Source of the DNA: Paracoccus sediminilitoris
Lineage (GTDB): Bacteria > Pseudomonadota > Alphaproteobacteria > Rhodobacterales > Rhodobacteraceae
DNA: 64,000 nt
Direction: 5' to 3'
NCBI RefSeq assembly: GCF_003259195.1
Contig: NZ_QJPK01000004.1
Location: forward strand, 108,360-172,359
The notes under the pieces were generated by a model. The model ran no database searches, was not told the origin of the DNA, and was given only the letters and a program-made list of their open reading frames with translations. The position numbers were made by a program, and so were the translations under genes. Below, in pieces: positions 50,616-60,475 of this stretch; position 1 is the first letter of the stretch; the number at the start of each line of letters is the position of its first letter.

Positions 50616-51158
50616 TTATGGTTTGCGGACGCTGCGCGCGCCCATCTGCGCGGTCAGCAAGGCGGCCTGGCGCGGCTCGACGGCGGCGATGATGCGGGCG
50701 CCGGCCTCGGGCTGGACGCGCATCAGGATCTCGGCGGCGAAATCGGCGGGCAGGTTGGTCAGAATGGCGGCCGCCTCGGCGGGTTTCATCTGATCGTAAA
50801 GGGCAATCAGACGGTCGATATCGGTGCGCACGGCCTGGGTCGTCCCATCGCGGGTGGCCTTGATGGCGCCCTTGCTGGCCTGCAGCTGTCCCAGCCGGGT
50901 GCGCAGCGTCGCCTCGGCGGTGTCCAGATCGGCCTTCCGCTGATCGAGCGCCTGCATGTAGCGCTCGATGCGCAGCGCCCGGTCGCGCAATTCCTCGGCC
51001 AAGGCGACGGCTTCGGGGACGTCTGTGCACCCTTCCAACAGGTCGGAGGGGCCTGCGACGGCCTGAAAGACCTGGGCGAAATCCTGGCCCTTCCAGATCA
51101 TAGCGCCTGCGGGCAGGGCAAACAGCACGGCCAGGACCGGCAGGATTTTCCTAGACAT
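50616..51158 (-). CDS. MotE-like periplasmic flagellar protein (MgtE-N-like fold)
   Basis: 180 aa. A signal anchor (MSRKILPVLAVLFALPAGAMIW), a coiled coil (about 50-110: RIERYMQALDQRKADLDTAE) and a C-terminal MgtE-N/FliG-M-like domain (LIALYDQMKPAEAAAILTNL, PADFAAEILMRVQPEAGARI). This layout is that of MotE, a periplasmic chaperone for MotC in Rhizobiales, and of FliG-related proteins. Located between the DUF6468-like gene and motA; overlaps the former by 8 bases. The role with the stator is inferred. Confidence 0.75.
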   Translation of the reverse strand: MSRKILPVLAVLFALPAGAMIWKGQDFAQVFQAVAGPSDLLEGCTDVPEAVALAEELRDRALRIERYMQALDQRKADLDTAEATLRTRLGQLQASKGAIKATRDGTTQAVRTDIDRLIALYDQMKPAEAAAILTNLPADFAAEILMRVQPEAGARIIAAVEPRQAALLTAQMGARSVRKP

Positions 51159-51501
51159 CGGCCACCTCGGCGCGCTTGCGCAGGCGGCGCGCGGCTTGCG
51201 GCCGGGGCGCGGCATCGGCGGCCAGGCCGATCCGCTGGCGCAGGTCCCAGATGGCGCGTTCCCGGCGCGCCGTCTCGATCTCGTCCGCCAGCAGTTCGCT
51301 GGCGGCGGTCGCCTCGTCGCGGGCCGAACGGATGGCCCGTTCCAGCCGGTCCACCTCGGCGGCCATGACGGCGATCGCGCCGCCCAAACCGCTTTCCAGA
51401 TCGTTCAGCCGGCGCAAGCGGCGGGTCAGCGTGATGCAGAAGAAGGCAAGGCCCACGCAGGCGATCAGCAGCAGGGCCTGCAGCACATGGTCGGTGGTCA
51501 T
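51151..51501 (-). CDS. DUF6468-like membrane protein of the flagellar operon
   Basis: 116 aa with one N-terminal membrane helix (VLQALLLIACVGLAFFCITL) and a cytoplasmic coiled coil (VDRLERAIRSARDEATAASE, LLADEIETARRERAIWDL) ending in a basic tail. Small bitopic proteins of this shape, called DUF6468 and related to the Caulobacter flagellar positioning protein PflI, lie in flagellar clusters of alphaproteobacteria; the assignment rests on shape and place. ATG 51501 overlaps the fliL stop (ATGA). Confidence 0.6.
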   Translation of the reverse strand: MTTDHVLQALLLIACVGLAFFCITLTRRLRRLNDLESGLGGAIAVMAAEVDRLERAIRSARDEATAASELLADEIETARRERAIWDLRQRIGLAADAAPRPQAARRLRKRAEVADV

Positions 51502-51962
51502 TTGAATCTGAACTCCGTGATCAGCAGGTCTTTGACGGCCTCGTCGCCCAGCACCAGACGGGTGCGGCCGACCAGTTCGGTGCGGATGATTTCCAGCACG
51601 CCGCGCTTGTCATAGGCGGACGGGTCCACGTCCGAGAGGAAGGTCGTGAAGGCGTCCGACACGCGCGGCATCAGGTGCTGCACCTGGGCCTTGTGCGCGG
51701 CGTCGCTTTCGATGGTGGCCGACAGGATCAGGCTGCGGGCGCGACCGCCGGGGATGATGATCTCGATCGTCGGAATGTCGACGAATTCCGCCTGCACCCC
51801 GACGGGGCCGGCCTTGGCTTCGGCGGGGGCCGACAGCATGGCCGCGGGCGACCACAGCCCCAGATAGGTCGATGCGAACCCCGCCCCTCCAAGGATCAGC
51901 GTCGCCGCGATCGGGATCAGCATCCCTTTCTTGCGGGGCTTGGTTTCGGCGGTTTCGGTCAT
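51498..51962 (-). CDS. fliL: flagellar basal body-associated protein FliL
   Basis: 154 aa with a short basic N-terminus (MTETAETKPRKKG), one membrane helix (MLIPIAATLILGGAGFAST) and the periplasmic FliL domain (FVDIPTIEIIIPGGRARSLI, ending in VKDLLITEFRFK). FliL rings the MotAB stator and supports torque. ATG 51962 with GGAG 7 nt upstream; the TTG at 51983 is less likely. It is the first gene of the minus-strand operon and divergent from fliF across 117 bp. Confidence 0.93.
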   Translation of the reverse strand: MTETAETKPRKKGMLIPIAATLILGGAGFASTYLGLWSPAAMLSAPAEAKAGPVGVQAEFVDIPTIEIIIPGGRARSLILSATIESDAAHKAQVQHLMPRVSDAFTTFLSDVDPSAYDKRGVLEIIRTELVGRTRLVLGDEAVKDLLITEFRFK

Positions 51963-52079
51963 CGTGATTCTCCGTCCTGACAAGACCGAAATATCAGAAC
52001 GCGACTAACCGAATCTTAACGTGGGCCATGTCAATCAGGGTCACGACGACAATGAAGCGATGATTCGAAAGGAACGGTT

Positions 52080-53663
52080 TTGCAAAAACTGCAGGATTAC
52101 TGGAACGAGCGAACGTCCGCCCAGCGGATGATCCTTGGTGGTGCTTTCCTGGCCGCCTTCCTGGTCATCGCGGGCTTTGGCTGGTTCGCCAGCCGGACCA
52201 ACATGGCGCTGATCTATGGTGGCCTCGACCCCGCCCAGGCCGGAGAGGTCGTGGCGGGCATCGAACGCGCCGGCGTCCCCTACGAGGTGCGTGGCGATGC
52301 CATCTGGGTCGATGCCGACCAGCGCGACCGCCTGCGCATGGACTTGGCGGCGCAGGGTCTGCCGGCGGCCGGCAGCACCGGCTACGAATTGCTGGACGGC
52401 ATGTCGGGCTTTGGCACCACCTCGCAGATGTTCGACGCCGCCTATTGGCGGGCCAAGGAGGGCGAGCTGGCCCGCACCATCCTGGCCCTGCCCAATGTCC
52501 GCACGGCGCGGGTGCATCTGGCCATCGAAACCGGGCGCGGCTATCGGCGCGATCAGAATGGCAGCGCCTCGGTCACGCTGACGACGGCAGGCGGGGCCAT
52601 CACCCGCGAACAGGCGGCGGCGTTGAAATACCTGGTGTCGTCGGGTGTGCCGGGCATGTCGCCCGATCGCGTGACGGTCATCGACAGCAAGAACGGCATC
52701 GTGGCCAGCGATGACGACCGGACCGGCGCCGACCGCGCCGCCGAGATGAAGCGCAATGTCGAACGCATTTTGGAACCTCATGTCGGCATCGGCAACGCCA
52801 TCGTCGAACTGAACCTGGATCTGGTCACCGATACCGAACTGCTGACCGAACAGCGTTTCGATCCCGAACAGCGGGCGATGATCTCGACCGTGACCGAGGA
52901 GACGTCGGATACTAGCAACTCGACCGGGGCTGGGCCGGTGACCGCCGCATCGAACCTGCCCGACGCCGAGGAGCAGGAGGGCGACAAGTCCCAGAGCGCG
53001 CGGTCCGAAAACCGCCAGCAGACGAATTACGAGGTCAGCCGCACCACCCGCGAGGTGTCGCGCCAGCCCGGATCGACCCGCCGCATGACCGTCGCCGTCC
53101 TGGTCAACGGCATCCCCCAGACCGATGCCGAGGGCCAGACGACGCTGGTGCCCCGGTCTGACGCCGAACTGCAGACCCTGCGCGAACTGGTGGCATCGGC
53201 CACCGGCTTCGACGAGGCGCGGGGCGATCAGCTGACGGTCAAGTCGCTGGCCTTCGCCGACCTGACCCAGGACGGCAGCCTGGCCGCACCGGGCCTGCTG
53301 GACCGTCTGGCGCTGAACGACCTCGCCCGGATCGCGCTGATCGGCATCTTTGCGCTGGCGGTGATCCTGCTGCTGCTGCGTCCCGTCATGCGCAACCGGA
53401 CGCCCCCGGTGCCAATGCTGGATGACAGCCTGCCGCCGCCCGTCCCGGCCCCTGCCCTGACCGGGACCATCGACGACGAACCGGTCGTCGTGCAGACCGC
53501 GCCGCCGGCCCTGACGGATGAACGCCCCGAGCCCGCCGCAGCGCCCCTGTCCCTGCCGCCGGCCGATCCCGTCGCGCGCCTGAAGTCCATGATGAAGGAA
53601 CGCCACGACGAAAGCGCCAAGATCCTGTCGGGCTGGATCGACAACAAGGAGACCGCGAATTGA
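52080..53663 (+). CDS. fliF: flagellar basal-body MS-ring protein FliF
   Basis: 527 aa. Two membrane helices (about 19-37, FLAAFLVIAGFGWFA; about 420-440, IALIGIFALAVILLLLRP) flank the periplasmic ring domains; LIYGGLDPAQAGEVVAGIE, RVHLAIETGRGYRRDQNGSASV and EQAAALKYLVSSGVPGMSPD are diagnostic. The C-terminal tail (DPVARLKSMMKERHDESAKI) would bind FliG. Start is TTG 52080 with AGGA 6 nt upstream. First gene of the plus-strand operon; its stop overlaps the next start (TTGA). Confidence 0.95.
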   Translation: MQKLQDYWNERTSAQRMILGGAFLAAFLVIAGFGWFASRTNMALIYGGLDPAQAGEVVAGIERAGVPYEVRGDAIWVDADQRDRLRMDLAAQGLPAAGSTGYELLDGMSGFGTTSQMFDAAYWRAKEGELARTILALPNVRTARVHLAIETGRGYRRDQNGSASVTLTTAGGAITREQAAALKYLVSSGVPGMSPDRVTVIDSKNGIVASDDDRTGADRAAEMKRNVERILEPHVGIGNAIVELNLDLVTDTELLTEQRFDPEQRAMISTVTEETSDTSNSTGAGPVTAASNLPDAEEQEGDKSQSARSENRQQTNYEVSRTTREVSRQPGSTRRMTVAVLVNGIPQTDAEGQTTLVPRSDAELQTLRELVASATGFDEARGDQLTVKSLAFADLTQDGSLAAPGLLDRLALNDLARIALIGIFALAVILLLLRPVMRNRTPPVPMLDDSLPPPVPAPALTGTIDDEPVVVQTAPPALTDERPEPAAAPLSLPPADPVARLKSMMKERHDESAKILSGWIDNKETAN

Positions 53664-54235
53664 CCCTTGCCATGTTCAAACTGGAATCCTTTTCCAATGC
53701 CGCCGTCGAACAGGCTGCGCCGATGATCTTCACCCAGGCCGACCTGGACCGCGCCTTTGCCGAAGGCGCCGAAGAGGCGACGCTGAAGGCTCAGGACGAT
53801 CAGCTGCGGGCGCTGGATGCCGCCTTGGTGCAACTGGCCCGGACCATGGCCGATGACGAAACCCGCCGTGCCCGGATCAGGTCCGAGGCCGTGCAGGCGC
53901 TGGCTCCGATCCTGACGCAGGTTTTGGACCTTGTCGCGCCATCGGCCAGCGCTGGCCGGATGGAACAGGCGTTGACGCGCGAGCTGGCGCGCTTGGCGCA
54001 AGAGGCCACGCCGCTGGTCGCCCAGATCGCCTGCAGCGACCGGATGCGGGCCATGGTCGACCGCTGCCTGCATCAGACCGGCCTGCACTCCATCGCCATC
54101 GGCCCCGCCGCGACCGACACCATCACCGTCACCCTGCAGGGGGGCCGGATCACCTTGGACCCCGACACCATCACCCGCGATATCCGCGCCCTGATTTCCG
54201 AGATCACAGAGGACGACACGACATGGACGCATTGA
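53660..54235 (+). CDS. FliH-like flagellar export regulator
   Basis: 191 aa. An N-terminal segment with little structure, a helical middle (FTQADLDRAFAEGAEEATLK, LDAALVQLARTMADDETRRA) and a C-terminal alpha/beta part with regularly spaced hydrophobic residues (ITVTLQGGRITLDPDTITRD). Size, layout and place between fliF and fliN fit FliH, which binds and restrains the export ATPase FliI and the C-ring. The start is TTG 53660 overlapping the fliF stop (an ATG at 53672 is possible). FliI is not in the window. Confidence 0.65.
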   Translation: MTLAMFKLESFSNAAVEQAAPMIFTQADLDRAFAEGAEEATLKAQDDQLRALDAALVQLARTMADDETRRARIRSEAVQALAPILTQVLDLVAPSASAGRMEQALTRELARLAQEATPLVAQIACSDRMRAMVDRCLHQTGLHSIAIGPAATDTITVTLQGGRITLDPDTITRDIRALISEITEDDTTWTH

Positions 54236-54480
54236 TGCATCTGATCGACACCGACAACATCCAGGTCGAGGTGACCATCCGCCTTGGCCGCACCCGCCAG
54301 ACCGTCGCGCAACTGTCGGCGCTACGCACCGACGACGTCTTGGTCCTGGATCAGGCCATTGAGGACGGGGTCGAGATCTGCGTGGGCGACAAGGTCATCG
54401 CCCGCGGCGAACTGACCAGCGACGGCAGCGCCGAGGACCGGCTTTGCGTGCGGGTTCTGGGCGCGACGGGGGCGGCGTGA
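54223..54480 (+). CDS. fliN: flagellar motor switch protein FliN
   Basis: 85 aa, a minimal SpoA domain: IQVEVTIRLGRTRQTVAQLS, VLVLDQAIEDGVEICVGDKV and IARGELTSDGSAEDRLCVRV have the FliN/SpoA order (E-V-x-I ... L-G ... L ... V-x-G-x-x-I-A-x-G-E). FliN forms the lower C-ring with FliM and docks FliH-FliI. It overlaps the fliH-like gene by 13 bases and fliP by four (GTGA), so translation is coupled. It lacks the N-terminal extension of longer FliN proteins. Confidence 0.85.
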   Translation: MDALMHLIDTDNIQVEVTIRLGRTRQTVAQLSALRTDDVLVLDQAIEDGVEICVGDKVIARGELTSDGSAEDRLCVRVLGATGAA

Positions 54481-55175
54481 TCCGGCTGGCGATTGTATTG
54501 GCGCTGTTACCCCACGCGGCAGCGGCGCAGGATCTGGGCGACGCGCTTGGCGCGGGTCTGGGCGACAACGCTGTGCTGCTGGTGCTGGCCCTGACGGGCC
54601 TGTCGCTGGCGCCGGGCATCGCCATCATGGTGACGGCGTTTCCCTTCATCGTGACGGTGCTGTCGATCCTGCGCCAAGCCATCGGCCTGCAGCAGTCGCC
54701 GCCGAACATGCTGATCGTCAGCCTGTCGATCTTTCTGACCTGGTTCATCATGGACCCCGTCCTGCGCGAGGCATGGCAGACCGCCGGGCTGCCCCTGCAG
54801 CAGGGCCGGATCGAGATTGCCGAGGCCTTCCAGCGCGGCATCATTCCCTTTCAGGGCTTCATGTCCGCCCGCACCGACCCCGACACCTTGGCGGCCATGG
54901 CCGAGATCGCCCCCGGCGCAGGCGGGGCCGCCGACCGCCTGTCGGTGCTGATCCCGTCCTTCATGCTGTCGGAAATACAGCGCGCCTTCGAGATTGGCTT
55001 CCTGATCGCCCTGCCCTTCCTGATCATCGACTTGGTCGTATCGGCCGTTTTGATGTCGATGGGCATGATGATGGTGCCACCGGTGGTGGTGTCGCTGCCT
55101 TTCAAGCTGGCCTTCTTTGTCGTCGTCGACGGCTGGACGATGATCGCGGGGGCGCTGGTGCGCAGCTACAGCTGA
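54477..55175 (+). CDS. fliP: flagellar biosynthesis protein FliP
   Basis: 232 aa. A cleavable signal peptide ([18 protein letters not shown]) then four membrane helices with the FliP signatures [60 protein letters not shown] and [21 protein letters not shown]. It is a core part of the FliPQR export gate. Start GTG 54477 overlaps the fliN stop; the protein from this start is the usual length. The 3' end overlaps dxs by 10 bases, convergent. FliQ is not encoded next to it. Confidence 0.96.
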   Translation: MIRLAIVLALLPHAAAAQDLGDALGAGLGDNAVLLVLALTGLSLAPGIAIMVTAFPFIVTVLSILRQAIGLQQSPPNMLIVSLSIFLTWFIMDPVLREAWQTAGLPLQQGRIEIAEAFQRGIIPFQGFMSARTDPDTLAAMAEIAPGAGGAADRLSVLIPSFMLSEIQRAFEIGFLIALPFLIIDLVVSAVLMSMGMMMVPPVVVSLPFKLAFFVVVDGWTMIAGALVRSYS

Positions 55176-57097
55176 TCCCCGCGGGCCCGGCGCGCGTCCA
55201 GATCGCCGATGCCCAGGACCGACAGGACCTTCGCCTCGATATGTTCGGCGTTCAGCGCGCTGGTGTCGTACATCGCGCGCGGCGCATCGTGATCAACGAA
55301 TTCGTCCGGCAGCACCATGGAACGGAACTTCAACCCGGTGTCGAAGACGCCTTCCTCGGCCAGAAGCTGCGCGACATGGCTGCCGAAACCGCCGACGGCG
55401 CCTTCCTCGATGGTGATCAGCGCATCATGATCGCGGGCAAGCCTCAGGATCAGGTCGCGGTCCAGCGGCTTGGCAAAACGCGCGTCCGCCACGGTCGGCG
55501 TGATGCCGCGTGCCGACAGCGCCTCGCAGGCGTCCATCACCTCGGACAGACGGGTGCCGAAGGACAGGAGGGCCACGGTCTTGCCTTCGGTGATCATGCG
55601 TCCCTTGCCGATGGGCAGGATCTGGCCACGCTCGGGCATTTCCACGCCTGTTCCCTCGCCGCGCGGAAAGCGGAAGGCGATGGGGCCGCTGTCATGGGCG
55701 GCTGCGGTGGCGACCATGTGGACCAGCTCGGCCTCATCCGCGGCGGCCATGACGGTGAAGCCCGGAAGATTGGCCAGGAACGCAATGTCATAGGCGCCCG
55801 CATGGGTCGGGCCGTCCTGTCCGACCAGCCCGGCCCGATCGATGGCGAAACGCACGGGCAGGTTCTGAACCGCGACGTCATGCACGATCTGGTCGTAGCC
55901 GCGCTGCAGGAAGGTCGAATAGATCGCGCAGAAGGGCTTCATGCCGCCCGCCGCCAGACCCGCACAGAAGGTCACGGCATGCTGTTCGGCGATGCCCACG
56001 TCGAAACAGCGGCGCGGGAAGCGTTCGGCGAACTGCTTCAACCCGGTGCCATCGGGCATGGCGGCGGTAACGCCCAGGATGCGGTCGTCGCGCCCTGCCT
56101 CGTCGATCAGCGCCTTGGCGAAGACGGCGGTATAGCTGGGGGCGTTCGATTTCGCCTTGGCCTGTTCGCCCGTCACCACGTCGAAGCGGCCGCGGGCGTG
56201 GCCGCGGTCGGCCGCATCCTCGGCGGGGGCATAGCCCTTGCCCTTCTTGGTCACGACGTGGATCAGGACCGGACCGGTCGCCCGCGCCTTCAGCGTCCGC
56301 AACAGCGGCAGAAGCTGCTCCATGTCATGCCCGTCGACGGGGCCGATATAGGAAAAGCCCAGCTCCTCGAACAGGGTGCCGCCGACGGTCATGCCCTTCA
56401 GCATTTCCTTGGCGCGGCGGGCGCCTTCCTGGAAGGCGTCGGGCAGGAAACCGACCGCGCCCTTGGCGGCGGCCTTCAACTCCTGGAAGGGACCACCCGC
56501 GTAAAGCCGCGTCAGATAGGACGACATCGCCCCCACCGGCGGGGCAATCGACATTTCGTTGTCATTCAGGATGACGAACAGGCGGCGGCCTTCGTGACCT
56601 GCATTGTTCAGCGCCTCATAGGCCATGCCCGCGCTCATGGCGCCGTCGCCGATGACGGCGATGGCATCGCCCGGATCGCCGCCCAGATCCCGCGCCGTGG
56701 CAAAACCCAATGCGGCCGAAATCGAGGTCGAGGAATGCCCCGCCCCGAAGGGATCGTATTCGCTCTCGGCGCGCTTGGTGAAACCGGCCAGACCGCCGCC
56801 GGTGCGCAAAGTGCGGATGCGGTCACGGCGTCCGGTCAGGATCTTGTGCGGATAGCACTGATGCCCCACGTCCCAGATGATCTTGTCGCGCGGCGTGTCA
56901 AAGACCGCGTGCAGCGCCACGGTCAGTTCCACGACGCCCAGTCCGGCGCCCAGGTGGCCGCCCGTCACGCTGACCGCGCTGATCGTTTCCGACCGCAGCT
57001 CGTCGGCGACCTGCCGCAAGTCGTGATCGTCGAATGATTTCAGGTCGGACGGAAGCGTGATCCTGTCCAGCAGCGGAGTCTTGGGGTGGTCTGTCAT
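55166..57097 (-). CDS. dxs: 1-deoxy-D-xylulose-5-phosphate synthase
   Basis: 643 aa thiamine-diphosphate enzyme, first step of the MEP pathway to isoprenoids. [59 protein letters not shown] (ThDP-Mg GDG...N motif), [20 protein letters not shown] (catalytic Glu) and [16 protein letters not shown] are in order. It lies after ispA on the same strand (29-nt gap) with the isoprenoid order xseB-ispA-dxs. Confidence 0.98.
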   Translation of the reverse strand: MTDHPKTPLLDRITLPSDLKSFDDHDLRQVADELRSETISAVSVTGGHLGAGLGVVELTVALHAVFDTPRDKIIWDVGHQCYPHKILTGRRDRIRTLRTGGGLAGFTKRAESEYDPFGAGHSSTSISAALGFATARDLGGDPGDAIAVIGDGAMSAGMAYEALNNAGHEGRRLFVILNDNEMSIAPPVGAMSSYLTRLYAGGPFQELKAAAKGAVGFLPDAFQEGARRAKEMLKGMTVGGTLFEELGFSYIGPVDGHDMEQLLPLLRTLKARATGPVLIHVVTKKGKGYAPAEDAADRGHARGRFDVVTGEQAKAKSNAPSYTAVFAKALIDEAGRDDRILGVTAAMPDGTGLKQFAERFPRRCFDVGIAEQHAVTFCAGLAAGGMKPFCAIYSTFLQRGYDQIVHDVAVQNLPVRFAIDRAGLVGQDGPTHAGAYDIAFLANLPGFTVMAAADEAELVHMVATAAAHDSGPIAFRFPRGEGTGVEMPERGQILPIGKGRMITEGKTVALLSFGTRLSEVMDACEALSARGITPTVADARFAKPLDRDLILRLARDHDALITIEEGAVGGFGSHVAQLLAEEGVFDTGLKFRSMVLPDEFVDHDAPRAMYDTSALNAEHIEAKVLSVLGIGDLDARRARGDQL

Positions 57098-57126
57098 GGC
57101 TGGCCCTCCTCCGGGGCGGGCGGCGT

Positions 57127-58005
57127 TCAGGTGTCGCGCTCGATAACGAAACGCGCCAGCAGGCGCAAGTTTCCCGCAGCCTCACCATAGCCGGTCAGCG
57201 CATCGGCGCCTGCGGCGACAAGTCGTCGCGCCTCGGCCTCGGCTCCGTCCAGTCCCAGAAGCGACACGAAAGTGGCCTTGCCGGCATCGGCATCCTTGCC
57301 GACGCGCTTGCCCGTCACGGCTTCGGAGCCGGTCACGTCCAAGATGTCGTCGGCGATCTGGAAGGCCAGTCCCAGTGCATCGGCATAGCGGTCCAGCGCG
57401 GTCGGGTCATCGCCCGCGATCAGGGGACCGGCGGTGGCGGCAAAGCGAATCAGGGCCCCGGTCTTGCCGCCCTGCAGCCGCGTGATGGCCGCCAGGTCCA
57501 GGGGCGTTCCGGCGGTTTCGGCGGCGATATCCAGCGCCTGACCCCAGACCATGCCCTGCGCACCCGCAGCCTGCGCCAAGGCCGCGACCAGCCGCAGCCG
57601 GGAGGGCGCGGCCCCGATGCGGTCGTCGGTCAGCAGGTCGAAGGCCAGCGTCTGCAGCGCGTCGCCCGCCAGAATCGCGGTGGCCTCGGACCATTTCACA
57701 TGCACGGTCGGTTGGCCGCGACGCAGGTCGTCGTCATCCATCGCGGGCAGGTCGTCATGGACCAGGCTATAAGCGTGCAGGGCTTCGACCGCCGCCGCGG
57801 CAGGCAGGGCGGCATCGTCGGAAACGCCATGCAGGCGCGCCGATTCCATCACCAGAAACCCGCGTAGCCCCTTGCCGCCCCGCACCGCATAGGCCATCGC
57901 GTCGCGCAGATCGCCCCCCGGCAGCGCCCCTATCGCGCGGGCCAGTTCGGCCTGGACCATGTCCTGAACCTGCGCAAGCCGCGCCTGCATGGGGTCGGCC
58001 AACAT
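57127..58005 (-). CDS. ispA: (2E,6E)-farnesyl diphosphate synthase / polyprenyl synthetase
   Basis: 292 aa. [13 protein letters not shown], first aspartate-rich motif in [39 protein letters not shown] and second motif in [15 protein letters not shown] are those of short-chain trans-prenyltransferases, which join IPP to DMAPP and GPP. It is encoded with dxs and xseB. The start is ATG 58005, sharing a base with the xseB stop (TGATG). The longer frame to 58104 lies inside xseB. Confidence 0.95.
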   Translation of the reverse strand: MLADPMQARLAQVQDMVQAELARAIGALPGGDLRDAMAYAVRGGKGLRGFLVMESARLHGVSDDAALPAAAAVEALHAYSLVHDDLPAMDDDDLRRGQPTVHVKWSEATAILAGDALQTLAFDLLTDDRIGAAPSRLRLVAALAQAAGAQGMVWGQALDIAAETAGTPLDLAAITRLQGGKTGALIRFAATAGPLIAGDDPTALDRYADALGLAFQIADDILDVTGSEAVTGKRVGKDADAGKATFVSLLGLDGAEAEARRLVAAGADALTGYGEAAGNLRLLARFVIERDT

Positions 58006-58241
58006 CACAGCCCCTCGGCAGGCGTGGTCCCCGTCGGCTGGCCATTGGCGGCCAAGGTGATCTTTTCGACCCGCTCCTCGGCCTCGCGCAGGCGGGTTTC
58101 GCAATGCGCGCGCAGGGCGGCGCCCCTTTCGTAAAGCGCGATCGATTCCTCCAGCGTGGCCTCGCCGGTTTCCAGCTTGCCGACGGTCGCTTCCAGTTCC
58201 CGCATCGCCTCCTCGAAGGACAGGGTCTTGATATCGCTCAT
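58005..58241 (-). CDS. xseB: exodeoxyribonuclease VII small subunit
   Basis: 78 aa helical protein: LSFEEAMRELEATVGKLETG, EATLEESIALYERGAALRAH and CETRLREAEERVEKI match XseB, which binds the XseA large subunit of exonuclease VII, a single-strand DNA exonuclease. It overlaps the upstream histone-deacetylase-like gene by four bases (ATGA) and ispA by one. XseA is not in this window. Confidence 0.95.
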   Translation of the reverse strand: MSDIKTLSFEEAMRELEATVGKLETGEATLEESIALYERGAALRAHCETRLREAEERVEKITLAANGQPTGTTPAEGL

Positions 58242-59158
58242 TCTGCGGTCTCCATCAGCACTTGCACATGGGCACGCGCCGCGCGTCCCAGAGCGTCCAG
58301 ATCATAGCCACCTTCCAAGCAGGATACCACCGGGGCCCCGCAGGCCGCCGCCATGTCGCAGATGGCGCGGGTGATGGCGGCAAAATCATCCTCGTCCCAG
58401 TTCAGCTGCGCCAGCGGGTCGGCGGCATGGGCATCGAACCCTGCCGAGATGATCACCAGCTGCGGATCATGGGCGCGGGCCTGCGACAGGATGTCGTCCC
58501 AGACCGCACGGGCCAGCGCCCCGTCCGATTCGGGCGGCAGGGGTGCGTTCACCATCTGCCCATGCGCGCCCGTTTCCGACGCGGCCCCCGTCCCCGGATA
58601 GAGCGGCATCTGGTGGCTGGAGGCGAAGAAGGCGCGCGCCTCGCTCCACAGCAGGTCCTGTGTGCCATTGCCGTGATGGACGTCGAAATCCAGCACCGCC
58701 ACGCGATCCAGCCCGTGATGGTCCAGCGCGCGCCGCGCCGCGATGGCCGCCGTTCCCAGAAGGCAGAAGCCCATCGCGGTTTCGGTTTCGGCGTGATGAC
58801 CGGGCGGACGCATGGCGACAAAGGCATTCCCGCCATCCTGCAGCACCGCATCGACCGCCGCGCAGGCCCCGCCCACCGCATGCAGCGCCGCCGTCAACCC
58901 GCCCGGCGACAAAAAGGTATCGGCGTCCAGCATGACCGTGCCGTGCCGGGGGGTGCGTTCGCGCAGTTCCTGCAGATAGCTGGCCGGATGGCAGCGCAGG
59001 ACGTCGGCATCTGCACCCAGCGGCGCCTGCCTGCGGTCTAGGTCCAGATCCGCCAGTGCGTCCAACACTGCCTGATGGCGGGCCATCTGTTCGGCATGCC
59101 CGTCCGGTGTCTGGTGCCCCGCCCCCGATGCGTGCGTGTAAAGAATGGTGCGAGCCAT
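58238..59158 (-). CDS. histone deacetylase-fold (acetylpolyamine amidohydrolase-like) protein
   Basis: 306 aa arginase/deacetylase-fold zinc enzyme. RPPGHHAETETAMGFCLL holds the charge-relay His pair, VAVLDFDVHHGNGTQDLLW the zinc ligands Asp and His, and ISAGFDAHAADPLAQLNW the third ligand Asp, with the Tyr of EGGYDLDALG near the end. Bacterial members deacetylate acetylated polyamines or proteins. It is coupled to xseB-ispA-dxs, an order that is common in Rhodobacterales. The substrate is unknown. Confidence 0.92.
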   Translation of the reverse strand: MARTILYTHASGAGHQTPDGHAEQMARHQAVLDALADLDLDRRQAPLGADADVLRCHPASYLQELRERTPRHGTVMLDADTFLSPGGLTAALHAVGGACAAVDAVLQDGGNAFVAMRPPGHHAETETAMGFCLLGTAAIAARRALDHHGLDRVAVLDFDVHHGNGTQDLLWSEARAFFASSHQMPLYPGTGAASETGAHGQMVNAPLPPESDGALARAVWDDILSQARAHDPQLVIISAGFDAHAADPLAQLNWDEDDFAAITRAICDMAAACGAPVVSCLEGGYDLDALGRAARAHVQVLMETAE

Positions 59159-59221
59159 GCTGTTCCCCCTGCGCCCTTTGCCCGAAGGCTAGGGGCAGCG
59201 CGGTCGCATCGCAAGCAGGCT

Positions 59222-60475
59222 TCAGATGGTCAGGTGCTGGCCGTCATGCCCCTTGATGGTCAGATCCATCAGCGTGCCTTCGGGCTGATCGGCATCGAAG
59301 GACACTTCGGTAAACTGCTCGGTCCGGCCAAGACGAGGGCCTTCGGTCAGCACGCGGTGGGTCTTGCCGATCTGGGCGTCCAGGTGGCGGCGCAGGGCCG
59401 CATCGCCCGCCGCACGCAGTTGCGCGGCGCGGTCGCGGATTACCGGGCCCTTGACGGCGGGCATCCGAGCAGCAGGCGTGCCCTGACGCGCGGAATAGGG
59501 GAAGACATGCAGGAAGGTCAGGTCGCAGTCGCTGACCAGCTTGACGGAGTTGGCAAACATCTCGTCGGTCTCGGTGGGGAAACCGGCGATGATATCGGCG
59601 CCGAAGACCATATCGGGGCGCAGGCGGCGGGCCTCTTCGCAAAACGCGATGGCGTCGTCGCGCAGGTGGCGGCGCTTCATGCGTTTCAGCACCATGTCGT
59701 CACCCGCCTGCAGCGACAGATGCAGATGCGGCATCAGGCGCGGTTCCGTCGCGATGGCCAGCATCAGGTTCTCATCCGCCTCGATCGAATCGATGCTGCT
59801 GATGCGCAGGCGCGGCAAATCGGGAACAAGGCGCAGGATGCGCATGACCAGATCGCCCAAGCGCGGCGTGCCGGGCAGATCACCGCCCCAGCTGGTCAGA
59901 TCGACGCCGGTCAGCACGACCTCGTTGAAGCCGCGACCGACAAGGCGCTTGATCTGTTCGACCACGACGCCCGCCGGGACGGACCGCGAATTGCCGCGCC
60001 CGAAGGGGATGATGCAGAAGGTGCAGCGGTGGTCGCAGCCGTTCTGGACCTGCACATAGGCGCGATGGCGCCCGAAACCGTCGATCAGGTGGCCTGCGGT
60101 TTCCTGCACGGACATGATGTCGTCGACCAGCACCTTTTCGGTCTCGCCGATCAGGTCGGGGGCGCGCAGATCTGCCCAGGTCTGGGGCTGCATCTTTTCA
60201 TGGTTGCCGATGACGCGGCTCACCTCGGGCATCGAGGCGAAGGTCTCGGGCTCGGTCTGGGCTGCGCAGCCGGTGACGATGACCGGCACGCCGGGGTTTT
60301 CGCGCGACAGGCGGCGGATTTCCTGGCGGGCCTTGCGGACGGCCTCGGCGGTGACGGCGCAGGTGTTGACGACGACGGCGCCGGACAGACCGGCGGCATC
60401 GGCCATCTCGCGCATCGCCTCGGTCTCATAGGCGTTCAGGCGGCAGCCGAGGGTGGAGAAGACAGGCGCGCTCAT
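59222..60475 (-). CDS. mtaB: tRNA (N6-threonylcarbamoyladenosine(37)-C2)-methylthiotransferase
   Basis: 417 aa radical SAM methylthiotransferase. The N-terminal UPF0004 domain carries Cys in VFSTLGCRLNAYETEAMREM and VVVNTCAVTAEAV plus ITGCAAQ-type VIVTGCAAQTEPETF; the radical SAM cysteines are in VQNGCDHRCTFCIIPFGRG (CxxxCxxC), and a TRAM-like C-terminus follows (LTEGPRLGRTEQFTEVSFDA). The short C-terminus and TLGCRLN motif match MtaB rather than MiaB. The start ATG 60475 overlaps the dapF stop (ATGA). Confidence 0.95.
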   Translation of the reverse strand: MSAPVFSTLGCRLNAYETEAMREMADAAGLSGAVVVNTCAVTAEAVRKARQEIRRLSRENPGVPVIVTGCAAQTEPETFASMPEVSRVIGNHEKMQPQTWADLRAPDLIGETEKVLVDDIMSVQETAGHLIDGFGRHRAYVQVQNGCDHRCTFCIIPFGRGNSRSVPAGVVVEQIKRLVGRGFNEVVLTGVDLTSWGGDLPGTPRLGDLVMRILRLVPDLPRLRISSIDSIEADENLMLAIATEPRLMPHLHLSLQAGDDMVLKRMKRRHLRDDAIAFCEEARRLRPDMVFGADIIAGFPTETDEMFANSVKLVSDCDLTFLHVFPYSARQGTPAARMPAVKGPVIRDRAAQLRAAGDAALRRHLDAQIGKTHRVLTEGPRLGRTEQFTEVSFDADQPEGTLMDLTIKGHDGQHLTI

